The notes beneath the pieces were generated by a model that had not been told where the DNA came from, did not search any database, and worked only from the letters and a program-made list of their open reading frames with translations. Positions 55,301 to 64,000 of a stretch of DNA of 64,000 nucleotides are shown here, one piece after another. The stretch is from Gadus chalcogrammus. Its lineage: Eukaryota; Chordata; Actinopteri; Gadiformes; Gadidae. The position numbers were made by a program, and so were the translations under genes. How positions within the stretch are numbered: the first letter of the stretch is position 1; every line of letters starts with the position of its first letter. Where the stretch lies: contig NC_079412.1 of the NCBI RefSeq assembly GCF_026213295.1, forward strand, positions 248,001-312,000, written 5' to 3'.

Positions 55301-58213
55301 CGTGCACACATGCGACTGGGGTTCGACTCTATAAAGTGACGTCCGTCACGGTAGCGTCCGTAGCGCTCGGAAATAATACAAAAAATAAGACCAGGATGAC
55401 AATTGTTGCTAATATGTCAACTTTATAAAAGTTAGCTTTGCTTGGAAAGTTTGGCTGACATTGCTTTCAAAATGCATGTTTTATGACAACTTTTCCTAAA
55501 AAACGTTATGGACGTTACATGAGTTGTCCCATAAACGGGCATCATAACAGCACGTTCCACCAGCCAATGGAAAGACACATAGTACATAACTGATTTACAT
55601 ATTGACACAACAGCCCTTTCTGATGAAAAGTCAGGTTAGAAGACATCCGTAGGTGATTTTTTTTTGTTGCCATACTGCCCATTCAGAAAGTCATACAATT
55701 TTGTTCACTGAAAAATAAATGTTTACAGTATTGCGTCTCCTCATTGTAGTGAGAAAAACATCTATTTGCATGAATATTGTGATCAGATGTATTTTGTACT
55801 TCAAAATACAGACCTTGATGATACATTTTAAATAGGTTTTGTTATTAATGTGGCTACTTTATTTTTTCATGGTGAGGTTGACATTTGTATGGAATTGACC
55901 TCTTGCTGTAGATGTTGCAAAGTTTCCTGACGTTGGTCAGATGAACAAGTAGTCCTTTGTTAGGAATAATTCAATTGAAACAAAATGTATTCTCTTCACT
56001 TCCATTTTATCCATATGATACACATCACTAGGAGCAGATTGCACATTACCTGTATGTCCCACAAGCTCTGAATCCCTCCTGGCTCAGGTGTCGGTAGAGG
56101 AGGGGACTTGTGTAAAGGTTGTCGGTGTACACAATATAACCTGACCCCAGGTATCCTCTATCCATCAGTCCGTCAACAACATCAAAGGAGAGCCCCTTCC
56201 CTGTGGCCGTCTTGGACTTGCCTGTGTAGAGCTTGAAGTCGAAAGTGTAGCCGTTTGCTGCAGCAAGCACGAAGAGCTTCAGGCCCCACTTCGTAGGCTT
56301 TGCCTTCATGTACTGCTTGATACCAAGCCTGGCCTTGGTCCCAACCATCCTCTCATCAACTGCAATGTGCTGCCTTGGTTGGTAAATTGACTTGCAGTTG
56401 ATCTGGATCATCTCCATAAGCGGAGGTGATCATCAGTGCCTTTTTTGGCGTCATTTTCTTCGCTTTGAGCTGGGTCACTCATGGGTCACTCATAGGTGAC
56501 CTTGGGTGTTCAGGTGACCTTGGGTGTTTTGAAAGGCGCCTCTAAATTAAATGTATTATTATTATTATTATGCGAATATTCCCTAACACTGCCCTAAATC
56601 GGTCTCGGGTCATGGCGGTGGCGGGGAAAGGGACACTAAATATACTCTGGGTTCTCCAGAAATCTCGTATCTTAGGCAGGTCCAGCAGTGACATGTACAG
56701 CAACATGCCAATGAATTTTGTCATCTCCTCCGGCTGGATTTCTTTCCAGAGGAACCTTCTCCCTTTCTCTAGGTTTTTGGCCGCATACTTATTTGTGTTT
56801 TGACACAGGAGAAGCAAAACCGCAGCATCAAAAAAATGAGAGAAAATTTCACCTGGTGGTGGGTTTCCCATACTTAGAGGGGGTTGGACACCTGGGGTGC
56901 GTTGGGGGTTGAATCTCAGCTTTTGAGGGACTCCATAATCTGGCTCAGCCTCCGTCTTCCACCTTTCTTGGTGCTGTGGTGAGCGGCTTCGGTCTCTACT
57001 AGTGCCAGCATCACCTGCAGCCCCATTGCTCCTCCCTGAACGTCCCTGAATGACACTGGGGGACTCCTCCTCCACCACACTGTAAAATAAAAACAAGGCA
57101 TCATACACTGTACAACCATATAAATATAAATAAGACTTGGTAATGTTACACTATTCTAAAAAAATCACCAAACAAACAAAGAATACGCATAGTTATGTAT
57201 TGGGCATACGTTTGATTCAAACGTATGCCTAATACATAACTATGCGGTTTGATTTGATCTGATTGGGATCCCCATTAGCAACACACTGGAGTGAGAGCTA
57301 AACCATAGATAGTATATTTATATGTTTATAAACTATCTATCTAACCCAGTAGCCTGAAAACTACCTTCATGAGTGTTACATATTGTATACCATATATTAT
57401 ATACCATATTCATTCATTAATAATAATAATAATAATAATACATTTAATTTAGAGGCGCCTTTCAAAACACCCAAGGTCACCTTACAGAGCATATAGTCAT
57501 CATACATATTTAAAAAAAAAAAAAAAACAAGACATTGTGGAAAAAATAAAAAAAATAAAAAAATAAATAAATAAATAAATAAATAAACATAAGCAATAAG
57601 AAATAAATAAAACAAAAACAAGACAAAACAAAACAAAAAAAAACAATCAAAACAGTGATCAGTTAGACGTTGTGTGCGAGTTTGAACAGGTGAGTTTTGA
57701 GTTGTGACTTGAAGGTTGTAATGGTGTCTGACTGTTTTATGTGTGGGGGGAGGGAGTTCCAGAGCCTGGGTGCTGAACAGCTGAATGACCGGGCACCCAT
57801 TGAAGTGAGTCGTGATGTGGGGATACATAGTAGTCCAGCAGAGGTTGAGCGGAGGGAGCGGGAGGGAGTGTATTCTTGGAGGAGGTCGCAGAGGTAACTG
57901 GGGGCTAGGTTGTGGAGAGCTTTGTAGGTGTAGGTCCCAACCATCCTCTCATCAACTGCAATGTGCTGCCTTGGTTGGTAAATTGACTTGCAGTTGATCT
58001 GGATCATCTCCATCATCTCCATCATCTCCATAAGCCCACCATTAGTAACAGTTTGAACTAGAGATAAATCAGTCACTCACAAAAAATATCCCCAAATAGC
58101 ACCTTTACCTTTTTTTTACTTTACCTTTCTTCACAAGAAGTCTCTTCTTCCTCAAAGCCGTCTGTGAACCTCAAAGGTGGTCTAATAACTCGGGAAGGTC
58201 TTCCTGTTGTCAT
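49391..58213 (-). CDS. piggyBac (PGBD4-like) transposase gene, four exons, disrupted
   Basis: Exon 1 is 58213-58125 (MTTGRPSRVI... ends GAAAG|GTAAAG). Exon 2 is 57079 to about 56575 (acceptor TTTTACAG|TG), with the N-terminal domain PEEMTKFIGMLLYMSLLDLP and DRFRAVLGNIR. The core exon is 56417-56047, with AVDERMVGTKARLGIKQYM, FVLAAANGYTFDFKLYTGK and YIVYTDNLYTSPLLYRHL, carrying catalytic-type Asp residues, ending ACATACAG|GTAATG. The last exon is 50083-49391 (TATACAG|GCAAGG), with YNRYMGGVDTSDQMIG and a C-terminal Cys-rich finger CKLCQ. The last intron is 6 kb and contains another gene. Exon 2 runs into LINE-derived sequence (56420-56575), so the join to the core exon is broken. The rest looks well preserved. 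Confidence 0.75.
50084..51338. other. Intron sequence with a repeated GTTATGGATGTTAC motif
   Basis: No gene. GCGTTATGGATGTTAC or close variants occur near 50376, 50554, 50744 and 50765, and a related copy lies at 55503. This is probably the non-coding end of the element that carries the gene at 51339-54140. Confidence 0.5.
51339..54140 (-). pseudogene. Transposase-like gene of unclassified RNase H-fold family, split by a foldback element
   Basis: ATG at 54140-54138 follows an acceptor-like TTTCAG. MGKTDAERQRAFRERKKYDE starts a very basic N-terminus (KRTLKSNEEAERV, then SVQPFKTRQSFGKALKRTVK). The coding sequence is interrupted at 53666-52921 by a 746-bp foldback element and resumes TEAYRCFKEDNPNVVIGKSK. 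It continues through GFKSLTEFVSSVVCSND and a Cys-containing region to FAENYTAAYQDEIQSAHWNQ, VVVSDSLDHDKK, IFSDGAASQFKN and FFATSHGKGAVDGVGG. The acidic residues in these motifs suggest a DDE/RNase H nuclease. I do not know the superfamily. Defects are a stop near 52790, a frameshifting 13-bp triplication near 52364-52402, and a frameshift near 51500. It lies wholly inside the last intron of the piggyBac gene. Confidence 0.55.
52921..53666. mobile_element. 746-bp foldback element, copy 1
   Basis: Starts TGTCACGTTAAAATTGTACC and ends with the inverse (GGTACAATATTAACGTGACA). The two halves are inverted copies over about 300 bp each, leaving a short unpaired centre. Perfect 4-bp duplication CCTC at 52917-52920 and 53667-53670. 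Internal repeats carry GCGAAACGGGCGATCGC. No coding capacity. A second copy is at 60174-60922. Confidence 0.9.
54141..56046. other. Non-coding remainder of the piggyBac last intron
   Basis: AT-rich, ATT microsatellite at 54240-54260. CGTTATGGACGTTACATG at 55503 echoes the motif at 50376-50780 and may mark the other end of the inner element. No gene found. Confidence 0.45.
56420..56575 (+). mobile_element. LINE 3'-end fragment, plus orientation
   Basis: GGTGACCTTGGGTG, TTTTGAAAGGCGCCTCTAAA and (ATT)n form the 3' end of the same LINE family as at 57410-57933, in the opposite direction. It truncates piggyBac exon 2. Confidence 0.65.
57186..57246. repeat. Near-perfect 61-bp palindrome
   Basis: Arms of about 30 bp, left starting CGCATAGTTATGTATTGGGC and right ending with its near-perfect inverse. 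In piggyBac intron 1. Possibly a minimal MITE or excision scar. Confidence 0.7.
57410..57933 (-). mobile_element. 5'-truncated L2-like LINE, reverse-transcriptase C-terminus
   Basis: The minus strand begins within coding sequence: YKALHNLAPSYLCDLLQEYT, then RLTSMGARSFSCSAPRLWNS and FKSQLKTHLF, the conserved C-terminal end of L2/Maui-like ORF2. A 3' untranslated part follows, with an A-rich tract, CCTTTCAAAACACCC inverted, and a terminal (TAA)n/(ATT)n microsatellite (57419-57438). Typical 5'-truncated insertion, inside piggyBac intron 1. Confidence 0.75.
57934..58035 (-). pseudogene. Duplicated start of the piggyBac core exon
   Basis: Nearly identical to 56336-56420: both encode MIQINCKSIYQPRQHIAVDE and RMVGT. 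This copy is joined to the LINE at its 3' side and has a repeated CATCTC block at its 5' side. It is a partial segmental duplication lying upstream of the real core exon. Confidence 0.8.
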
Positions 58214-58259
58214 ATTTGTTCAAAATATTTCGCTAGATGCAGCTGTTTAGTCAGTTTGT

Positions 58260-59035
58260 ATTCGCTCTACTTCTCCGCTCTGTTGTCTGTCATGTCACCT
58301 CCTGATCCACCACTGCTGTACTTGCTGTACTTGGCCCCGGTGTGTTCTCAGGGATGGATGCAATTAGGACAGGGGGGTTGGTGGAATGCCTCTGTCCCAA
58401 TCCAATACCTTATCCATGGGGACAAACCAGGGCCAAGTGGCAGCAGTGGGTTTCCCACCTACCCCCTCTCCTGACCCAGGATACTTGCAATCCTAAGGCA
58501 GAGGAAATCAATCATGGCAGTTAACAAGAGCAGTATCAAAACAAATTTCAGCAAAAGTTTTTCTTTGCCTGCGGGGGAGTAGGGCTGAACGATTTTAAGA
58601 AAAAATTGAAATTGCGATTTTTCTGGTAGAGATTGCGGTTTCGATTTCAACCACGATTTATTTTCTTTAAATCAAGTTTCAGTATAAATTAATATAACCA
58701 ATGAATTCCATTAAGGTAATGCAATAATGAAAACGGCTGGCAACAGATTTCAAATGCAAGACTGTTTATTCAAGTACCTAAGAAACAACAACCAAAAAAG
58801 TCAAATAAAAAGGGAGCCCTCTTTCTTAAGTAAACTTGCTTCAATGGCTCATTAGCATCAAAATAATTGCACTTTTGTAAAATATATATATAAAAAAAAA
58901 AAAAAAAGCAGCTTTGACGATCCCAAAATCGTAATGCTTGAGATCGCGATTTTCGGTCGAAAACGATAGATCGTTCAGCCCTACGGGGGAGTCACCTTCC
59001 CCTGCAGGCCTATTTCCTCCAGAATTGTCCTAAAC
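58260..59035 (-). pseudogene. Myb/SANT-like DNA-binding protein fragment
   Basis: The minus strand reads TILEEIGLQGKVTPPQAKKN (59030-58560, interrupted by a MITE), resembling the end of the Myb/SANT-like domain found with Harbinger-type elements and in MSANTD proteins. Further on come GKPTAATWPWFVPMDKVL (about 58455-58400) and, in another frame, NPPVLIASIPENTPGPSTAS (about 58385-58320), the linker typical of the same proteins. Frameshifts and a MITE insertion make it a pseudogene. Confidence 0.5.
58580..58983. mobile_element. 404-bp hAT MITE
   Basis: Ends TAGGGCTGAACGAT / ATCGTTCAGCCCTA. Perfect 8-bp duplication CGGGGGAG (58572-58579 and 58984-58991). AATTGCGATTT-type subterminal repeats. 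It splits the Myb/SANT-like coding sequence. Confidence 0.93.
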
Positions 59036-60040
59036 ACAGAGACATTGTTAATCAGAGAAAACAAGAGACACATTTATCAATCATGTTAATAGCCCATGTT
59101 AACAATAGGCCATTTATAATATATATATTTGACCATCTTGTAAAGGTTACATTTAAATTAGCGCTCATCCTATATGAAGCCCATAATAATAATAAGACAA
59201 CCAGTAGAAGTCAAAACACCCTTTTTCTTTGTGGGTTTTTCTAGTGCTGTCTAGTACTGATGCGAGCTGTGACTTTTTTTGTCTTTCTTTCTTTCTTTAA
59301 TAACCCAAAATAAGACATCGTAGTAAATGATTTCTGGGGATGTTGTATCCGTCCTGCTGTTTAATGAGGGCTAATTTAACTAACCTTTAAAAGATGGTCA
59401 AATGAAGATATATAAATGGCCTATAATAATTTTTATAAACTAACTTACGATATAAATAAACAATTGTTTCTTTACCCCCAAGCCACACTTGCTGAGTATT
59501 TCATCCCGGTGAACAGCTCATCCTTCTCCCCCCTCAATAGAATAAATCGAGCAGTATGCTGCTGGCTCCCTAAACCAAAACCAAATGTTAGAATTAGTTT
59601 TGCTTTACACTACCAAACAAAAGCAGCTTAAATAGCAAAATAACCAAGTTAACAGTGTAATCAATCCCAACATCTGTAACGTTACGGTCTGAAAACCAGG
59701 GTCCACAACCTGTGTTCGCGTTGGTCCATTTATCTAACGTTACAGAATAGCAAATTATAGGGCTTAACGGGTGTTCTTAGTTAACGTTACAGCGTCACTA
59801 ACTGTAACGTTACCTTACTTATATTGCCTATTACTTTAATGAAAAAAGTTAAGGGCCCTTGTTTTTTTTAACATTTGTATCGTTAAATACTCGAGTGACT
59901 AGAAACCAAATACTTACATTTAAATGCAGAACTTAAATCGCCATTCTCCGCCATCTCCATTGATTGAGTGCGCAATGAATCTTGGGAGGGATACGTTGGG
60001 CCGTGAAGGATCTTGGGATACGTTGGGCCGTGAAGGATAC
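59036..60040. other. AT-rich DNA without gene
   Basis: Repeated TAACGTTAC motifs at 59670-59815. No supported coding sequence. Confidence 0.45.
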
Positions 60041-60960
60041 AGCCGATGCATCCTTCAAATCCGGGAAAAGAAGGCTGCATTCGTAGGCCGCATTTGAAGG
60101 ACCCTTGGAATTGGGACAGCACTTGGCGCGTCGCTGTGACGCAATCTGCGTCGACGCATCCTTCGAATGCAGCTGTCACGTTAAAATTGTACCGGGGGCG
60201 AAAATTGTACCGGCCTACGTCATCGTTTGTTTACATCCTGACAACCTGCCCGGCAACAGACGACGCGATGCAGAAAACATGTTTCCAAACGACGAAATAA
60301 CATAATAAAGATAGCGGATCGCTATCTGTATTATGATAGAAAGCAATAACACTTGTTTTTACTTTATATTTGTATTGTATTTAATTGTTTAATCGAAACA
60401 ATAAAAATATTTGCCCGCGAAACGGGCGATCGCGTCAAATGACAAATGTTTTGCCCGCGAAACGGGCGATCGCGTCAAATGACGTAGGAGGGTTCTTGAA
60501 ACATAATACAGATAACGGATCGCTAGATAACACTTGTTTTTACTTTATATTTGTATTGTATTGAATTGTTTAATCGAATTTAGCTAGTAAACTGATTGTT
60601 TTAAGCAGGTTTCATAGTCTAGAATGTTCAAGAACCTTCCTACGTGATTTGACGCGTCATTTGACGCGATCGCCCATTTCGCGGGCAAATTGTTTTATTG
60701 TTTCGATTAAACAATTAAATACAATACAAATATAAAGTAAAAACAAGTGTTATCGCTATCTATCATAACACAGCTATCTGTATTATGTTATTTCGTCGTT
60801 TGGAAACATGTTTTCTGCATCGCGTCGTCTGTTGCAGGGCAGGTTGTCAGGTTGTCAGGATGTAAACAAACGATGACGTAGGCCGGTACAATTTTCGCCC
60901 CCGGTACAATTTTAACGTGACACAGCCTTCGAAGGATGCGTCCTAGGAATTGGGACACAG
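60041..60960. mobile_element. MITE with GCATCCTTCGAATGCAG arms, host of foldback copy 2
   Basis: CGACGCATCCTTCGAATGCAGC (arms around 60152-60173) and CAGCCTTCGAAGGATGCG (60923-60940) mirror each other across the foldback insertion. AATTGGGACA occurs inverted on both sides (60110 and 60945). The outer ends are not precisely defined. Confidence 0.45.
60174..60922. mobile_element. Foldback element, copy 2
   Basis: 749 bp. Ends TGTCACGTTAAAATTGTACC and its inverse. Perfect 4-bp duplication CAGC (60170-60173 and 60923-60926). Very similar to copy 1 at 52921-53666, so both insertions are recent. Confidence 0.92.
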
Positions 60961-61208
60961 CCCCAGTCTCTCGCTGTGTGTGTATTCGCTGGAAACAAAG
61001 GGGCGTCTTCGCGTGCTTCCGCGAGAGGCGGGAGTGAAATTACCGTAATGACACCATGTTGGCACTAGTGCAAACTCTCAGCTTTCAGAAACCATTGAAT
61101 TTTTTCCGATAGTGCAAAAACTGACGTCATTACGGTAATCCAAAGAGACGTGTCTCTTTGGATTACGTGTCGTGGACGCTACATTCGGACTCAAAGGGGA
61201 GGAAAGTC
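60923..61208. other. Short spacer with inverted repeats
   Basis: TTACCGTAATGAC (about 61042) is mirrored by GTCATTACGGTAA (about 61125), followed by the palindrome CCAAAGAGACGTGTCTCTTT. No gene. Confidence 0.5.
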
Positions 61209-61211
61209 ACT

Positions 61212-62428
61212 GGCTGTTTCCCAAAGTGAAGGCTGCAGCCTTGCTAGGACGCGTCCTTGCTAGTCGCGTCCTATGGAGATGAGACTAGAGTGCTAGCTCG
61301 AGTGCTTCCTAGCGTTTGTAACGTCTGACTTTGGGAACGACTTGGTAGTGTGGAAGCGCTTCCGCTTCCGCTTTTTAATACTGCGTGTCCGCTTGTAAAC
61401 ACATGTGCGCTTATGAATAAATATCGATCAGCAATCAAGCTGATCGATATTTATTTGACTTTTGTCTGTTATGAATGCGGTCATGTCTCCTTCGCATGGA
61501 GCCTCTTTGGGGAAGTCACAAAAGCTTTGTTGTGGTTGATCGAATTGTCTTTATCAAAAGGAAAATCCATTCAATTTTTATAAAACTAAGTGAAATTGTC
61601 TGAGAACTTAATTCATGCATCACATTTACAGTACGGTTGATTACTATTATGCAGGGGGAAAAAGACAAAGAAAGAGATGATAAACGTGTATTTATTTGGA
61701 TATATGATCTGATTCATTCATTCATATATGCCTACAATCTACCAGTGCTTTGAACACATAAGTATATCATATAAAATACAATTATATACGTTCATTAAAA
61801 ATTACAAACATTGCAAATGATCGGTTGTGCATTAATTTTACAACATTGGATAGTGGCACTATCCCTTCCACCGGCAAACAAATGTTTGTGCGCCACCCTA
61901 AGGCGCACAAAAGCCTCCGTTTGCTGGGCTGACCCTAAAAAAAACGTAAAACATAAATAGGTATACATAAATAATGTAATCTTGTGAGCGAGTAAATTGA
62001 CAGTGGTGTTTAACATCAGCTACGTCCATGCAAAATATAGCAACGTATCATTAAGTTGCAAAAACGTTTGAAAAGTGGCACAGGCCTTTAGGCTTGATTA
62101 TTTGCATTAACATGATGAATCTATAAAAAGCAATACGGCACAAAATATTTCTGAAAACTAATATAACTTCACTTCGTTTGAACGTGTACTTCTCTGCCAT
62201 TTTCAAGAACCCGCCCAGTGAACGCAGAGGATTGTGGGTAGTTTTGGCTCGTCTAGGATGCAGCGATGCATCCTTGAAAAATCTCGGAATTCTCAAAAAC
62301 GAAGGACCCGAAAAGGGGGCGTATTTCGAGTGTCCTCAACATTGGAACAGTGCTTGTCGGCGTTCGATGACGTAGCGTCCTTAAAAGGGTGGCCGTTGAG
62401 CATGCTTCCTTGACATTGGGAAACAGCC
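61212..62428. mobile_element. DNA transposon with GGCTGTTTCCCAA ends (Harbinger-like size of duplication)
   Basis: 1217 bp, ends GGCTGTTTCCCAA / TTGGGAAACAGCC, 3-bp duplication ACT (61209-61211, 62429-62431). GGACGCGTCC and CTGCAGCC motifs lie inside the left end, GGATGCAGCGATGCATCC near the right. A minus-strand open stretch (61795-62016) is unrecognised. Superfamily is inferred from the 3-bp duplication only. Confidence 0.6.
61416..61455. repeat. 17-bp-stem hairpin
   Basis: Arms AATAAATATCGATCAGC and GCTGATCGATATTTATT, loop AATCAA. Confidence 0.9.
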
Positions 62429-62497
62429 ACTCAGTGTGGGTATGTCGAACACTGCGTCTTCATTTGAAATGGGAGGAGAGACTGATGTGGAAGGAGA

Positions 62498-63110
62498 CAG
62501 TGGCGCGGAAAGGGGGGTGCTGAGGGTGCTGCAGCACCCCCTAGCTGCAGGAAAAAAATAAATAAAAAGTTTTTCTTAATTTTTATATATTAAATATATA
62601 TATATTAAAACGATATAACAAATAATTAGGCTTTGGGGACGAAAATAGACGTGGGAAAAATGTGTTTGCTAGTTTTTAGCTATAACAGGCATGCATGGAG
62701 ATCTTGCTATATGGGGTTCGCGGGTTCACAGGGTTTGCGGAAGTTGATAAAGAAGAACGTGAACGAACAGAATGGCGCAAAAGAGAATTTTAGATTTTTT
62801 CGGCAAAAATGCGAAAATACCGAGGACAAAAAACGAGCTAGTTTTAGAAGATGGAGATGGTGCAGCACCTTCATCTACTTTGCCCTCAGTCAACGACCAC
62901 CACACTGAAGAGAAAGCAGCAAACGTTTCAGCGGCTAACAATGCTACTGACAAACACGAGCGAGCCAACACTGACAAGGAGCCGCAGCCAGATGGCTTCC
63001 GGAACGGAAGTCTACATTTGGAGTCTTCAAATAGATAAGACCATGCATTTTTATTCATTTTTTGGTTATTGCTGCCGCCGTGCAGAATCTGTGTACTAGG
63101 CATTGTCATG
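62498..63110 (+). mobile_element. Left part of a hAT-like element
   Basis: CAGTGGCGCGGAAAGGGGGG at 62498 is a common fish hAT start, followed by GCTGCAGCACCCCC. It contains the transposase start at 62772. The right end was not found in the window. Confidence 0.45.
62772..63038 (+). CDS. N-terminal part of a hAT-type transposase
   Basis: ATG at 62772 gives MAQKRILDFFGKNAKIPRTK, a short basic/aromatic start typical of ZMYM-like hAT transposases, followed by a polar, low-complexity linker, with a stop after 88 codons. The TTF finger and catalytic region do not follow in any frame, so it is a fragment or a first exon. Confidence 0.45.
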   Translation: MAQKRILDFFGKNAKIPRTKNELVLEDGDGAAPSSTLPSVNDHHTEEKAANVSAANNATDKHERANTDKEPQPDGFRNGSLHLESSNR

Positions 63111-63159
63111 TTTGTGGTATTAGTTTAGTGAGTGTGGACTGTTGGTGCGCGCTCTCTGC

Positions 63160-63616
63160 CAGGGAATATTAATTGGGGCAATTGGTCTGGATTTAAGCTG
63201 CTTGGAACCGACGTGGGACGCTCGGAATCGGGTGGAAATTAGGCGATTTCATGTATTTGTGACTCTTTTTGTGAGTGTGTGTATCCGGGACGCCGGTGCC
63301 CACGGACTGAAGTTGCAGTGACGGGATGGTCTCAATGGCTACCGGAAGGAGGGACGTTAGACCATCGTTTGAACGTGTTTTCATTAACTGTGTGTGGGGG
63401 GGAATTTGGGGAGAGTACTGATTAGATTGCGTGTTGGAAATCGTGTGTGGGTTTTGGGGGAATATTTTAGAAGCGGTTCTCTCCCGGTGTCCCGAATACA
63501 CACACACAGTCACAAATACATGCAATCGCCTATTTCCACCCGATTCCGAGCGTCCCTCCCACGTCAGTTCCTAGCAGCCTAAATCGAGTCCATTTGCCCC
63601 AATTTATATTCCCCTG
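63160..63616. mobile_element. Foldback MITE with about 130-bp arms
   Basis: The left arm 63160-63300 (CAGGGAATATTAATTGGGGC ...) is mirrored by the right arm 63482-63616 (... GCCCCAATTTATATTCCCCTG in shortened form). A third, partial copy of the left arm starts at 63620. Non-coding. No duplication recognised. Confidence 0.75.
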
Positions 63617-64000
63617 TCAGAGGGAATATTAATTGGGGGCAATTTGTCTGGATTTAAGCTGCTTGGAACTGAAATTAAAAAATTAGTGTTTAGCACTGCC
63701 AAAAGCAGGACTTGTATGAAAATACAAGACCTGCTTTTGAAATGCAATTGAACCGGAAACCTGAAGATTGTACCATGCACGGCATGAGGAACAAAGCATT
63801 CAAATTAACTCTGACATTGCGTATACCTGGTGATTTATTATAGTCAAGTACAAGTCAGAATACTTAACGTAGACGTATTTAATACTCTGTGTTAATGACA
63901 TATTCGGCGATCGGATGTCGTGGAAAAAAAAGTGTTAGTTTGCAACCGATATATAGGCCAATTCGATTTTTTTGTGTGTGTGAGCGAGCGCTAGTGAGCG
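63617..64000. other. End of window, no gene
   Basis: A partial repeat of the foldback arm (63620-63670), then a 17-bp-stem hairpin with one mismatch at 63701-63738. Nothing else recognised. Confidence 0.5.

Noticed and set aside
57397..57828. Minus-strand frame with a Phe/Leu/Tyr-rich end as a membrane protein
   Set aside because: The first part is LINE coding sequence and the hydrophobic part is the A-rich 3' tail of the LINE.
1..64000. tRNA, rRNA or snRNA genes
   Set aside because: I looked for B-box-like GGTTCRANNCC and other RNA hallmarks and found none with a fitting partner. A tRNAscan-SE or Infernal run would be decisive.

Overview
The window is animal genomic DNA, almost certainly from a teleost fish. 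There are no bacterial operons. Coding pieces are split by GT-AG introns, and the elements present (gamma-type endogenous retroviruses, many hAT-like elements with 8-bp target-site duplications, piggyBac, a TTAA/THAP element and an L2-like LINE) are typical of fish. The species cannot be named from sequence alone. I see no ordinary single-copy host gene; nearly all of the window is transposons nested in transposons.

Layout. 1-222 is the 3' end of an unrecognised coding stretch. 890-11700 (minus) is a THAP + DDE_4 transposase, split by a full-length provirus, ERV-A (1535-10241, plus, 4-bp duplication TTAT). 11793-12460 is a truncated LTR and leader of a related retrovirus. 12461-15070 is a degenerate hAT-like element. 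15208-16193 is a 43-bp hairpin satellite plus C/T-rich DNA. One hAT-like element then spans 16194-35231 (duplication CTCTAGAA). It contains a piggyBac remnant (16416-17871), a TTAA element (17919-22876), a second hAT (23423-34013) holding provirus ERV-B (23493-32679, minus), and a third hAT (34022-35078). 35232-39682 is mostly unassigned. 39683-42906 holds a solo LTR and the 3' end of another retrovirus (env fragment plus LTR). 43003-44955 is a hAT with a solo LTR inside. 45177-47725 (minus) is a decayed zinc-finger/DUF6729-like gene. 47850-48705 is two nested MITE-like elements. 49391-58213 (minus) is a four-exon piggyBac transposase gene whose 6-kb last intron houses another transposase-like gene, itself split by a 746-bp foldback element. 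The rest (58260-64000) holds a Myb/SANT-like fragment, more MITEs, a second copy of the foldback element and the start of another hAT.

Two things stand out. First, the TTAA element carries an apparently intact three-exon gene for a zinc-binding domain like the C-terminal 'ballast' of the P2X7 receptor. Its transposase has lost its catalytic middle, and both ends carry the same 18-bp CRE-containing promoter-like sequence in mirror orientation. Second, ERV-B has a tandem array of 64 units of exactly 45 bp in its leader. Almost every unit contains a strong match to the CTCF core motif, all in one orientation. The sister provirus ERV-A has only about three such units.

The retroviral genes are damaged: ERV-A has most of pol deleted and a frameshifted env; ERV-B lacks pol and nearly all of env but keeps an open 614-codon gag.
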